Positions 55,602-64,000 of a stretch of 64,000 nt of DNA are shown piece by piece. The notes under the pieces are model-generated. The model saw only the letters and a program-made list of their open reading frames with translations, did not search any database and was not told where the DNA came from. The DNA lies in the NCBI RefSeq assembly GCF_001971725.1, contig NZ_CP019388.1, forward strand, positions 1,922,001 through 1,986,000, written 5' to 3'. The number at the start of each line of letters is the position of its first letter. Within the stretch, counting starts at the first letter, position 1. The position numbers were made by a program, and so were the translations under genes. This stretch comes from Winogradskyella sp. J14-2 (GTDB lineage: Bacteria; Bacteroidota; Bacteroidia; Flavobacteriales; Flavobacteriaceae).

Positions 55602-56645
55602 CTAGCTAAGTTTGTTAATGGCAGTTCTTATTGATTTAACCATATATTTAAAAGCCTCATAGTCCTTAAAGTAGGGTTCAAAAAATTCTGAACCATTAAC
55701 TTTTTTGTTAATATCAAAATTTAAATAATTAGATTTTTGAGGTAATGTTATATATAATTGACCTTCAGAAAAAGCTATTATTGGTGTATAACCATTTGCT
55801 AAATATATGTTTTTAAGTGCTATGGCTATAGCTTCTACTAATGGATGCGATGTCTTAAATTTAGAAAATAATTTGTACTGCTGTGGCATGCCTAATTGTT
55901 CAAAATTTAAAGTATCAACCTCATTACCATAATCAATAGCAGAGAATTTTGTTTTATCTTCTGAGTAAATTGTTGGTATTAAGAGTAACTTATCTTTATT
56001 TTTAATTTTAAAATTAGCATGCATAAAAAGACCTTCGTAAAACTTAATTTCATCCTTTATAATTCCAAGCCCAGGTAAATCATTATCTTCTTCTGTTTCA
56101 GTAAAAATTCCTCTTATAATAAAAAGCGGTAATAAAAGAATAGACAATAAGCAACCTCCTATTGTTTTGCCATAATTTATAACATCTTTATAAAACTTAA
56201 CTTCACTAAAACTAATAGGAACGTCTTCAATTTTTCCAGAAATATGGTTAAACCCTACAATATATTTTGATTGATTAATGAACGTATTTTTAAAAATTTT
56301 ACTACTACTTACAAGTGTTTTTAATGAGATATTAATGCTATAAATATTTTCTGGATGTAAAGATTTTACCAGTTTTTGTAATACTTTTTCCTTAACTGAA
56401 TTGGTATATTTATATTTTGGAGACGGAATTAATCCCGAAAGAATACAAACCGTACCAGAAATAGCGAGATACATTAAAAGCGGTGGAAAAATTAGAATGA
56501 CAAATAATATTACAATGCTAGTAACTTTAGCTATTTGAAAAATTGGCATTACAGTAATTTTGTATGCTCTGTACAAGACATATAGCCTTTTTCGTTTCAG
56601 CTCTAGGGCTCTTGAGACATTTTCTAAATTAAGATGGTCTAACAT
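55602..56645 (-). CDS. DUF3137-like membrane protein
   Basis: A 347-residue protein with two tandem hydrophobic helices near 35-75 (VTSIVILFVILIFPPLLMYLAI) and a further one near 180. The C-terminal soluble part (FYEGLFMHANFKIKNKDKLLLIP and PIIAFSEGQLYITLP) resembles DUF3137, a family of unknown role often near LemA genes. It starts 4 bases after the antiporter stop. Confidence 0.75.
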   Translation of the reverse strand: MLDHLNLENVSRALELKRKRLYVLYRAYKITVMPIFQIAKVTSIVILFVILIFPPLLMYLAISGTVCILSGLIPSPKYKYTNSVKEKVLQKLVKSLHPENIYSINISLKTLVSSSKIFKNTFINQSKYIVGFNHISGKIEDVPISFSEVKFYKDVINYGKTIGGCLLSILLLPLFIIRGIFTETEEDNDLPGLGIIKDEIKFYEGLFMHANFKIKNKDKLLLIPTIYSEDKTKFSAIDYGNEVDTLNFEQLGMPQQYKLFSKFKTSHPLVEAIAIALKNIYLANGYTPIIAFSEGQLYITLPQKSNYLNFDINKKVNGSEFFEPYFKDYEAFKYMVKSIRTAINKLS

Positions 56646-56649
56646 ATTT

Positions 56650-58491
56650 TTAGTTAGAGGCTTCTATTTTTTTACCGAGATAAACCAGTACGCTTTTAGC
56701 GTCTATTTCCTTTTCTACATCATCATCTAATGAAGGAATTATATGTATTTCACCCTTACTGGTTTTAAGGAATAACGGAATTTGATCTTTATCAGATTTA
56801 ATAATCTCTAATGTATTGTGATAAGTATCTAGGTCTTTAACTGCAAACTCATGTATTTCTGGGTACTCTTCTGTAACTTCCATAAGATTATTAAAATCAT
56901 CAGACATGGTAAACACACCGTCTTCTGTTGAAATAGAGCTGTTTTCTAATTCTGTTTTAGATGCAAGCCTAAATGAGCCATTTTCACCGAATTGGGCTCC
57001 AAATTTTTCTACTGCGTATCGGTTAATATCTGCGTTTCCTGTAAGAGCTAAAAGGTATCCTATATCATTAAACTCTACATTATCTTTTAATGTTTCTGAG
57101 TAAATATTTTCAGTATGCGCCTCTATTCCCATTTTTTGAGCTTCATTAACATTACTTTGGTTACTATCTACCAAAACCACGTGCCTTCCGTTGTCTATGA
57201 GATATTGAGCAACAATGCGAGAAACTCTAGATGCGCCTATAATTAAAATACCTTCGGATTTTGACAAGAAAACACCAGATACTCTTGCAAACAAACGTGC
57301 TGTGGTTGCATTTAGTAATACTGTCCCTAAAACGATCATAAATACTAAGGGAGTAATGTACTCAGCCCCTTCAACTCCTGCTGCTCTTAACTTACTGCCA
57401 AAAAGAGAGGCAATACCAGCAGCAACTATACCACGAGGACCAACCCAGCTAATAAACATTTTTTCATTAGTTTTTAATGTTGAGCCTTGAGCACTTACAA
57501 ATACTGCCAAAGGTCTTATAAAAAGTACCACTGCTAAAAAAAGAGCAAGAGTTTCCCACCTATACAATAGCATTAAATCTTGGTAGTTAATATTTGCAGC
57601 CAAGAGTATAAATAATATGGAAATTAATAATACACTAAGCGACTCTTTAAAGTAAAGTAACTCTTTAATATTGTCTAGTTTGCTGTTTCCTATTACCATT
57701 CCCATGACAACAACGGCCAATAAACCAGACTCGTGGGCAAATATTTCAGACTCAATAAACACTAAAAGAACTACTGATAGCGACACTACATTGAGAAGAT
57801 AATGTGGTATAAACTTTTTATTAATTGCAAATACCAAAGCGTGCGCAAAAGTAAAACCGAATGTGGTGCCAAATAGTATAATTTTGCCAAATTCTATTAG
57901 TGCAGTTTTTGTAAAGCCAACTTCCCCTTCAACAGAGATAAACTCAAACACCAATACTGCAACCAAAGCACCAATTGGATCAATTAAAATACCTTCCCAT
58001 TTTAAAACCGTAGAAACATCTCGCTTTAAAGGTATATTTCTTAAAATAGGAGTTATTACCGTTGGCCCTGTAACAATAATTAATCCTGAAAATAAAAAAC
58101 ATAAATCCCAACTAAGACCAAAAAGATAGTGTGCTAAAACAGCTGCACCAAAAAAAGTAACTGCAGCACCCACAGTAATTAATTTTGTTATTACAGGACC
58201 AACATTTTTAATTTCGCTTCGCTTTAATGTTAGCCCTCCTTCAAAAAGAATAATGCTAATAGCCAAGGATACAAAGTAAAATAGACCTTCACCAGGGAAT
58301 AAGCCTTTTTTTTGCGTTTCGTCCCAAATGGGTTCTATCCATTTTGTACCATCAGCATTTATAAATTCGGCAGCAATTGGACCAACCAAAAGGCCAATAA
58401 GTATCAAGGGAAGGATTGCTGGTATTTTAAATTTCCAAGCTACCCATTGCGCTAATATTCCAAGAATAATAATACCAGCTAATTCAACCAT
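56650..58491 (-). CDS. Cation:proton antiporter with TrkA-N domain
   Basis: A 613-residue monovalent cation/proton antiporter of the CPA1 (NhaP-like) type. The N-terminal membrane domain (about 1-405) has ten or more helices with FSGLIIVTGPTVITPIL, LKWEGILIDPIGALVAVL and WVGPRGIVAAGIASLFG. A cytoplasmic Rossmann/TrkA-N domain (about 410-540; LIIGASRVSRIVAQYLIDNG) would bind nucleotide and gate transport. It exchanges Na+ or K+ for H+. It heads a three-gene minus-strand operon. Confidence 0.9.
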   Translation of the reverse strand: MVELAGIIILGILAQWVAWKFKIPAILPLILIGLLVGPIAAEFINADGTKWIEPIWDETQKKGLFPGEGLFYFVSLAISIILFEGGLTLKRSEIKNVGPVITKLITVGAAVTFFGAAVLAHYLFGLSWDLCFLFSGLIIVTGPTVITPILRNIPLKRDVSTVLKWEGILIDPIGALVAVLVFEFISVEGEVGFTKTALIEFGKIILFGTTFGFTFAHALVFAINKKFIPHYLLNVVSLSVVLLVFIESEIFAHESGLLAVVVMGMVIGNSKLDNIKELLYFKESLSVLLISILFILLAANINYQDLMLLYRWETLALFLAVVLFIRPLAVFVSAQGSTLKTNEKMFISWVGPRGIVAAGIASLFGSKLRAAGVEGAEYITPLVFMIVLGTVLLNATTARLFARVSGVFLSKSEGILIIGASRVSRIVAQYLIDNGRHVVLVDSNQSNVNEAQKMGIEAHTENIYSETLKDNVEFNDIGYLLALTGNADINRYAVEKFGAQFGENGSFRLASKTELENSSISTEDGVFTMSDDFNNLMEVTEEYPEIHEFAVKDLDTYHNTLEIIKSDKDQIPLFLKTSKGEIHIIPSLDDDVEKEIDAKSVLVYLGKKIEASN

Positions 58492-58604
58492 AGTGTAGTT
58501 TTTAAAATCATCTCGAAAATAGCCTTTTTTTTACAATCGTAAAAATCCTAATAATTTCAAAAGGATATTCCGTTTTAGAAGCTAATTTGGTAAATTGCGT
58601 AATT

Positions 58605-59465
58605 ATGAAATTATATCCTATAAACGCTGGCAATTTTAAACTCGATGGTGGCGCTATGTTTGGTGTAGTACCAAAATCGCTTTGGCAACGTACCAATCCT
58701 GCTGATAACAATAACATGATTGATATTGCTGCGCGCTGCTTGTTAATTGAAGATGGCAATCGATTGATATTGATAGATACAGGAATGGGCAATAAGCAAA
58801 GCGATAAATTCTATGGCTATTATTTTCCCTGGGGAGACGATACCATTGATAAATCATTGTCAAAATACGGTTTCCATAGAGATGACATAACAGACGTCTT
58901 TATGACGCATTTACATTTTGATCATTGTGGTGGTAGCATTAAATGGAATAATGACCGAACAGGTTACGAGCCAGCTTTTAAAAACGCTCATTTTTGGAGT
59001 AATGTAGCTCATTGGAAATGGGCAACGGAACCAAACCGAAGAGAAAAGGCTTCGTTTTTAAAAGAAAATATAATACCAATGGAAGATAGTGGACAATTAA
59101 AGTTTACAGCACTACCTGAAGATAAGATTTTAAAAAACTCCGAATTAGGATTTAATATTTTCTTTGCAGATGGCCATACAGACAAGCAAATGATTCCTAT
59201 GATTAACTATAAAGGAAAAACCATTTGTTTTATGGCAGACCTATTACCCACAGCTGGTCATTTACCTTTACCATTTGTAATGGGTTACGATACCAGGCCA
59301 TTACTAACCTTAGATGAAAAAGAGCTGTTTTTAAATATGGCGGCAGATAAAAATTTTTACCTCTTTTTAGAGCACGACGCACACAATGAAATTATAACTG
59401 TAAAACACACTGAAAAAGGTGTTAGACTCAATGAAAACTATACTTGTAAAGAACTATTTAATTAA
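58605..59465 (+). CDS. MBL-fold metallo-hydrolase
   Basis: About 286 residues from ATG 58605 (MKLYPINAGNFKLDGGAMFG); a TTG six codons upstream is possible but lacks family support. The metallo-beta-lactamase zinc motif is MTHLHFDHCGG (about 104-114), with AHFWSNVAHWKWA, FFADGHTDKQM and a late FLEHDA ligand. LIDTGMGNKQ precedes it. The class includes lactonases and other hydrolases; the substrate is not determined. Its 3' end is followed by the S8 gene start 17 bases later. Confidence 0.9.
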   Translation: MKLYPINAGNFKLDGGAMFGVVPKSLWQRTNPADNNNMIDIAARCLLIEDGNRLILIDTGMGNKQSDKFYGYYFPWGDDTIDKSLSKYGFHRDDITDVFMTHLHFDHCGGSIKWNNDRTGYEPAFKNAHFWSNVAHWKWATEPNRREKASFLKENIIPMEDSGQLKFTALPEDKILKNSELGFNIFFADGHTDKQMIPMINYKGKTICFMADLLPTAGHLPLPFVMGYDTRPLLTLDEKELFLNMAADKNFYLFLEHDAHNEIITVKHTEKGVRLNENYTCKELFN

Positions 59466-59481
59466 TACTAAACATCAACAC

Positions 59482-61089
59482 ATGAAATTTAACATTAAAC
59501 CATTAGCGTACCTATTTGTTTCTTCAGCACTCTTTATGGGTTGTGGTGGTACAGCAGATATTTTATCTACACCAGTAGAAAATATAGATACGTCTCCACT
59601 AAAAGTTACAGAATTAACCGAAGCCGAAAAGAAAAATTGGGGCCATTTAGATCTAGAAAGAGATACCATTCCTGGTATGGCTGTAGACAGAGCTTACGAA
59701 GAAATAATTAAAGGCAAAAAGGGTAAAAAAGTAATCGTTGCCGTAATTGATTCTGGTATAGATATCGATCACGAAGACTTAGATGATGTTATCTGGACTA
59801 ATAAAGATGAAATACCAAATAACGGAAAAGACGACGATAAAAATGGTTACATAGACGATATTCATGGTTGGAATTTTTTAGGTGATGCCTACGACGAACA
59901 ATTAGAATATGTGCGTATGATTGCTGCCAAAGATACTTCAAACCCAAGATATGATGAGGCTGTAGCACTACAAGCGTCCGAATACGAAAAGTGGTTGGGT
60001 CGTAAGACGCAGTACGATCAAATTTACCAAAGAGTAGTTTCTGCTGATGAAACTTTAGCTAAAGCCACAGGTAAAGAAGATTACACAAAAGAAGATGTTA
60101 ATGCAATAGATTCTCAAGATGAAGCTGTACAACAAGCAAAAGGTATGGCGCAGTACATGTATAGTAACGGTTTAGAGTCTATGGCAGATGCCAAAAAAGA
60201 AATTAAAGAAGCATTAGAGTCTATCAATGAGCGTTTAAACTATAACTTAAACATCAATTTTTCTGGTAGAACAACTAAAGATGATATTAATGATTTAACT
60301 GATGTAGGTTACGGAAACGGAAACGTAAAGCATGTAAAAAAATCTGAGTCTCATGGTACACACGTTGCTGGTATTATTGCGGCTGAACGTAACAATGGTT
60401 TAGGTGCAAACGGTGTGGCTAACAATGTTGAGATTATGGCGCTACGCGTTGTACCTAATGGAGATGAGTACGACAAAGATGTGGCGCTATCCATACGCTA
60501 TGCTGTAGATAACGGAGCTAAAGTTATTAACGGTAGTTTTGGTAAATCTTTTTCACCTCATAGCGAATGGGTAAGAGATGCTATAAAATACGCGGCAGAT
60601 AATGATGTTGTTTTTGTGCATGCTGCTGGTAATGATAGTAACAATGTTGATGTAGAGCCAAACTTTCCCGACGATAACGTAAACTTTGTTGAAGTTGCTG
60701 ATAACTACATAAGAGTTGGGTCTTTAACGCAAAACTACGGTTCTAAAATGGTGTCTGGTTTTTCTAATTACGGAAAGCAAAATGTAGATGTTTTTGCACC
60801 TGGTTCTTCTGTATACTCAACCACACCAGAAAACGAGTACGACTTTAAAGGAGGTACATCTATGGCTGCACCAGGTGTTGCTGGTATTGCTGCTTTAATT
60901 CGTTCGCAATATCCAAAATTAACTGCTGCTCAGGTTAAGCAAGTTATCTTAGATTCTGGGTTACCTTTAACTACTAAAGTTATTGTTGGTGGTGATGCTA
61001 ATAACGTAAAACCTTTTGCAGATTTATCTAAATCTGGAAAAATTGTTAATGCCTACAATGCACTAATAATGGCTTCAAAAATAAAATAA
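59482..61089 (+). CDS. S8 family serine peptidase (subtilase) lipoprotein
   Basis: About 535 residues from ATG 59482; earlier in-frame ATGs run into the MBL gene. Lipobox LFMGC (Cys21) tethers it to a membrane. The triad is Asp90 (VAVIDSGIDID), His291 (SHGTHVAGI) and Ser460 (GGTSMAAPG). The roughly 200 residues between Asp and His are long because of a charged helical insertion (about 135-285). A Pro-containing oxyanion Asn lies in VHAAGN. It degrades proteins in the periplasm or at the surface. Confidence 0.93.
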   Translation: MKFNIKPLAYLFVSSALFMGCGGTADILSTPVENIDTSPLKVTELTEAEKKNWGHLDLERDTIPGMAVDRAYEEIIKGKKGKKVIVAVIDSGIDIDHEDLDDVIWTNKDEIPNNGKDDDKNGYIDDIHGWNFLGDAYDEQLEYVRMIAAKDTSNPRYDEAVALQASEYEKWLGRKTQYDQIYQRVVSADETLAKATGKEDYTKEDVNAIDSQDEAVQQAKGMAQYMYSNGLESMADAKKEIKEALESINERLNYNLNINFSGRTTKDDINDLTDVGYGNGNVKHVKKSESHGTHVAGIIAAERNNGLGANGVANNVEIMALRVVPNGDEYDKDVALSIRYAVDNGAKVINGSFGKSFSPHSEWVRDAIKYAADNDVVFVHAAGNDSNNVDVEPNFPDDNVNFVEVADNYIRVGSLTQNYGSKMVSGFSNYGKQNVDVFAPGSSVYSTTPENEYDFKGGTSMAAPGVAGIAALIRSQYPKLTAAQVKQVILDSGLPLTTKVIVGGDANNVKPFADLSKSGKIVNAYNALIMASKIK

Positions 61090-61109
61090 ACCCTAATGGG
61101 ACTTTAAAT

Positions 61110-61153
61110 AAGGTAACTGTTCTACATTTTAAACTAGAATAGTTACCTTTTAA
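61110..61153 (+). terminator. Terminator between the S8 and M1 peptidase genes
   Basis: aaggtaactgttcta / tagaatagttacctt, a 15-bp stem (one wobble) with a 10-base loop, is followed by a T-rich stretch 21 bases after the S8 stop. Confidence 0.85.
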
Positions 61154-61170
61154 TTTTAAATCATTTTGAA

Positions 61171-62979
61171 ATGAAAAAATTACTTCTAAACCTTTCTGTT
61201 TTTGCTATAATACTATCGTGTGGAGCCACAGAAAATCCAGTAAAAAACACATCAAAATCTACTGTTAGCACTTCTTCTTATGGTTATTGGCAACAACACG
61301 TAGACTATGCTATGGAAATTGATATGGATGTTGAGACGTTTCAATATCAAGGTAAGCAAAGATTAGTATACACCAATAATTCACCAGATGTACTCAATCG
61401 TGTGTATTACCATTTGTATTTCAACGCGTTTCAGCCAGGAAGTGAAATGGATATTAGGTCTAGAACCATAGCTGACCCAGACCCTAGAGTTGGTGATAGA
61501 ATAAGTAAACTTCAACCCAACGAAATAGGTTATATAAAAGTAAACTCATTAAAACAAAATGGTAAAGACATCGCTCACGAAACTGTAGGTACAGTACTTG
61601 AGGTAAAACTTAGTCAACCTATTCAACCAGGCGAAAGTGTAACCTTTGATATGGATTTTGATGGCCAGGTACCTTTACAGATTCGTCGGTCTGGTAGAAA
61701 TAATAAAGAAGGTGTTGCACTTTCTATGACACAATGGTATCCTAAATTAGCAGAATATGATGATGAAGGTTGGCATGCAGATCCTTACATAGGAAGAGAG
61801 TTTCATGGTGTTTGGGGAGATTTCGATGTAAAATTAACCATAGACAAAGATTATGTAGTTGGTGGCACAGGTTACATTCAAAGTGAAACAAAAGCCAAAA
61901 AAGGCAAGAAAACTGTTCATTTTAAAGCTCCAAAAGTTCATGATTTTACTTGGGCCGCAGATCCGGATTTTATTCATGATACGTTTGAAATGGAAAATGG
62001 GCCAACACTTCATTTTTACTACAAAAAAGACCTAGAGCCTAAGTACATAGAAAACTGGAAAAAGCTTCAACCAGATACTGCAAAATTAATGACTTATTTT
62101 AGTGAAAATATAGGCGAATATCCTTACGATCAGTACTCAGTAATACAAGGAGGAGATGGCGGAATGGAGTATGCCATGTGTACGTTAATTACAGGAAAAA
62201 GATCTTATGGCAGTTTACTTGGAGTCACAGCCCATGAAATGGCACACACATGGTTTCAGTTTTTATTAGCAACTAACGAAGCTAAGCACGAATGGATGGA
62301 TGAAGGTTTTACCAGCTACATTTCTACATTAGCAGAAAACGAATTTGGATCTAGTAAAAGTGATAATCCTTTAAGCGGATCTTACAGAGGTTATATTGGG
62401 CTTGCTAACTCTGGTTATGAGCAACCGCTAACTACACACGCAGATCGTTATAAATACAACCAAGTATATGGTGCTGCTGCATATAGTAAAGGTGCTGTTT
62501 TTATAGCACAATTAGGTTATGTTATTGGAGAAGAAAACCTAAAGAAAACCATAAAAAAGTACTTTGAGGATTTTTCATTTAAGCACCCTAAACCAATGGA
62601 CTTTGTACGTACTGCAGAACGTGTTACAGATTTTGAGCTAGACTGGTATCTTATTGATTTTGCACAAACTACAAATACAGTAGATTATGGAGTTAAATCT
62701 GTAGAAGGCAATACAATTACCCTAGAGCGTATCGGCTTAATGCCAATGCCAATAGATCTTTCTGTAACTTACACAGATGGTTCTACCGAAGAATTTTACA
62801 TTCCGTTACAAATGATGCGTGGCGAAAAACCAACATCAGCAACTATAATAAGTGACTGGGCTTGGGCAATGCCTACTTATTCATTTAATACAAAGAAAAC
62901 CGTTAAATCTGTGGAAATTGATGCTTCTAAATTAATGGCAGATGTTAACCGTGAAAACAACACACTTACTGTAGAGTAA
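61171..62979 (+). CDS. M1 family metallopeptidase lipoprotein
   Basis: A 602-residue aminopeptidase-type lipoprotein (lipobox ILSC, Cys17). The zinc site is HEMAH at 355-359 with the third ligand Glu378 (HEXXH-X18-E, in NEAKHEWMDEG). The substrate-binding GXMEN motif appears as GGMEY, a variant. N-terminal beta domain about 30-260, catalytic about 260-480, and a C-terminal beta portion. It removes N-terminal residues from peptides in the periplasm. Its 3' end faces the large palindrome. Confidence 0.93.
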   Translation: MKKLLLNLSVFAIILSCGATENPVKNTSKSTVSTSSYGYWQQHVDYAMEIDMDVETFQYQGKQRLVYTNNSPDVLNRVYYHLYFNAFQPGSEMDIRSRTIADPDPRVGDRISKLQPNEIGYIKVNSLKQNGKDIAHETVGTVLEVKLSQPIQPGESVTFDMDFDGQVPLQIRRSGRNNKEGVALSMTQWYPKLAEYDDEGWHADPYIGREFHGVWGDFDVKLTIDKDYVVGGTGYIQSETKAKKGKKTVHFKAPKVHDFTWAADPDFIHDTFEMENGPTLHFYYKKDLEPKYIENWKKLQPDTAKLMTYFSENIGEYPYDQYSVIQGGDGGMEYAMCTLITGKRSYGSLLGVTAHEMAHTWFQFLLATNEAKHEWMDEGFTSYISTLAENEFGSSKSDNPLSGSYRGYIGLANSGYEQPLTTHADRYKYNQVYGAAAYSKGAVFIAQLGYVIGEENLKKTIKKYFEDFSFKHPKPMDFVRTAERVTDFELDWYLIDFAQTTNTVDYGVKSVEGNTITLERIGLMPMPIDLSVTYTDGSTEEFYIPLQMMRGEKPTSATIISDWAWAMPTYSFNTKKTVKSVEIDASKLMADVNRENNTLTVE

Positions 62980-63001
62980 TTTTGGTATTACTAAAAATTT
63001 T

Positions 63002-63140
63002 AAAGAGGTTGTTTAAAAAGTTAATGTTTTGTCAATCTGAACTCGTTTCAGATTCTAAAACAAATTGAAAATCAAATTATTGAGATTCTGAAATAAACTC
63101 AGAATGACAGGATTCTTCTACTTTTTAGACAACCTCTTTT
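63002..63140. repeat. Large composite palindrome, dispersed-repeat-like, bidirectional terminator
   Basis: Outer arms aaagaggttgtttaaaaag (63002-63020) and ctttttagacaacctctttt (63121-63140) pair with one mismatch over 19. Inner arms at 63030-63056 and 63083-63109 pair in 21 of 27 positions; the right inner arm on the minus strand reads tgtcattctgagtttatttc followed by agaatct, a type of sequence I recall as a dispersed intergenic repeat in flavobacteria. The right outer arm abuts the stop codon of the minus-strand gene and ends in T runs both ways, so it can terminate both convergent genes. Confidence 0.75.
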
Positions 63141-64000
63141 TTAATACCACTTTTCATTCTTATACATGGCCCTTTTAGCTACACGCTCTCTGTTGTATAA
63201 TAAGAGGTGATTTTCGTCCATTTGTTTGTTTCTGTAACCAAAAAGATGAAATATAGATTTTGCTAAAAACCGAGCAACTTTTAGATTGGCCTTTAAGATT
63301 CCTTTTTGCTTATTGTGCCAGGTAATACCAGGTAAAAAAGTTAACGCATGATCTGCTTTTACTAGTCTTAGAAGTTCTGATAATTTTAGAAAGAATCTTG
63401 GTATTGTTTTAATAATAAAGAAGCCGTCCTTTCCTGATTTTTGATATAGTGGCATAAACAGTTTAGCTGAATAAGTTGAACGAATGTCCCTACCGTTAGA
63501 GCGAGCCAAAATGGTTCCTTTTTTTATAGATTGAAAGCTTTCAAATCCTTGATACATCTTAAAGTTTTCCTCTGGCTCTATATGGTATTTATAAACAACT
63601 TCAAAAATAGAGTCTATAGATTTTGAAGCACTTTCTAATTCATTTTTATACACATTTATCTTTTCGCTATCTGGATTTATAAGGTTGCTGGTATGACTCA
63701 AAACCAAATAAACAAAAGCCTCGCAACTTTTTATTGCTTGAGGATCGTTATGCTGCCCAGCCTCAAAACCTAGAGACACATAACCAAGCGTGTTTAGATA
63801 ACTTAAAAGAGGCCCTTCTAAATATTCTTCAATACCAAGTACTACAGGTATATTAAAGCAGGCTGAAAATTTACGATTGATTAGAGCGTCATTAATGGTT
63901 ATAAACGGTAAGGTTTTGCTGGATGTGGTGTGAAGGTCAATAAAATAAATTGGATTATCTGTAGAAGCTAAAACACCTTTTATAAACTGAAATACACCTA
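63141..64000 (-). CDS. Succinylglutamate desuccinylase/aspartoacylase family protein, 5' truncated
   Basis: The minus-strand frame stays open to the window edge (286 full codons visible); a GTG at 63779 is internal. The part beyond it reads IYFIDLHTTSSKTLPFIT, the zinc-binding DLH and catalytic Arg-type region of M14/AstE-ASPA enzymes, and GFEAGQHNDP supplies a catalytic Glu and further residues. The C-terminal domain has FESFQSIKKGTILARS and LFMPLYQKSGKDGFFI. It hydrolyses an acyl-amino acid amide; the substrate is uncertain. The N-terminus, with the first zinc His, lies outside. Confidence 0.85.
   Translation of the reverse strand, partial: GVFQFIKGVLASTDNPIYFIDLHTTSSKTLPFITINDALINRKFSACFNIPVVLGIEEYLEGPLLSYLNTLGYVSLGFEAGQHNDPQAIKSCEAFVYLVLSHTSNLINPDSEKINVYKNELESASKSIDSIFEVVYKYHIEPEENFKMYQGFESFQSIKKGTILARSNGRDIRSTYSAKLFMPLYQKSGKDGFFIIKTIPRFFLKLSELLRLVKADHALTFLPGITWHNKQKGILKANLKVARFLAKSIFHLFGYRNKQMDENHLLLYNRERVAKRAMYKNEKWY

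Noticed and set aside
1-64000. Mobile elements, CRISPR arrays or phage genes
   Set aside because: No transposase, integrase, phage structural gene or spaced direct repeats were found in the window.

Overview
The window is 64 kb of AT-rich chromosome from a member of the Bacteroidota, almost certainly a marine-type Flavobacteriaceae. The evidence is a SusC-type TonB-linked receptor, several secreted proteins with type IX secretion (T9SS) C-terminal sorting domains, a CHU_C/gliding-type C-terminal domain, many lipoproteins, and TAnnTTTG promoter -7 boxes instead of -10/Shine-Dalgarno signals. I see no phage, IS element, CRISPR array or rRNA operon. Coding density is very high and many genes abut or overlap.

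Layout. 1-7.4 kb: the 3' part of a SusC-like receptor, then a 1524-residue alpha-2-macroglobulin-like protein that carries an internal TonB plug domain. 7.4-14.9 kb: rsmI, a giant DUF11/CHU_C surface protein, a hypothetical, tdk-alr and mscL. 14.9-23.9 kb: asd, a prolyl oligopeptidase, a diheme cytochrome paired with an FG-GAP/ASPIC T9SS protein, and an orphan ABC ATPase. 23.9-32.9 kb (minus strand): a compact ten-gene biosynthetic operon encoding YceI, FAD oxidoreductase, methyltransferase, type III polyketide synthase, SDR, hotdog dehydratase, ketosynthase, acyl carrier protein, phosphopantetheinyl transferase and RND/MMPL exporter. This is the most likely place for an undescribed system; by analogy with actinobacterial type III PKS operons it may make and export an alkylresorcinol, pyrone or quinone-type lipid.

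33-36.8 kb: a GreA-like small protein, an FAD amine oxidoreductase and a T9SS reprolysin-like protease. 37-42 kb: the fatty-acid precursor block pdxA-yceD-rpmF-fabH-accB-accC. 42-46.4 kb: ribE, a tiny PID-CTERM-like protein, a CAU tRNA, mce, rbfA, an FtsX-like permease and dusB. 46.4-53 kb: DUF4345-like protein, two lipoproteins or peptidases, a PD40 protein and a TonB-dependent receptor. 53-64 kb: lepA, an antiporter with two membrane proteins (one DUF3137), an MBL hydrolase, an S8 and an M1 lipoprotein peptidase, a large intergenic palindrome, and the 3' part of an aspartoacylase-family gene.

How the genes work together. Much of the window serves the cell envelope: nutrient receptors, secreted or lipid-anchored peptidases (M28, M1, S8, M12-type, POP), T9SS cargo and an A2M-like protein. 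Two separate fatty-acid type gene sets are present: the housekeeping fabH/acc block and the dedicated ACP set of the type III PKS operon. Two divergent gene pairs share face-to-face -7 boxes, three convergent pairs share one TTAA as both stop codons, and several genes have a -7 box placed for leaderless transcripts. Start positions were moved to internal ATGs where a signal peptide, family N-terminus or operon spacing favoured it. Functional calls rest on motifs read by eye; no database search was run.
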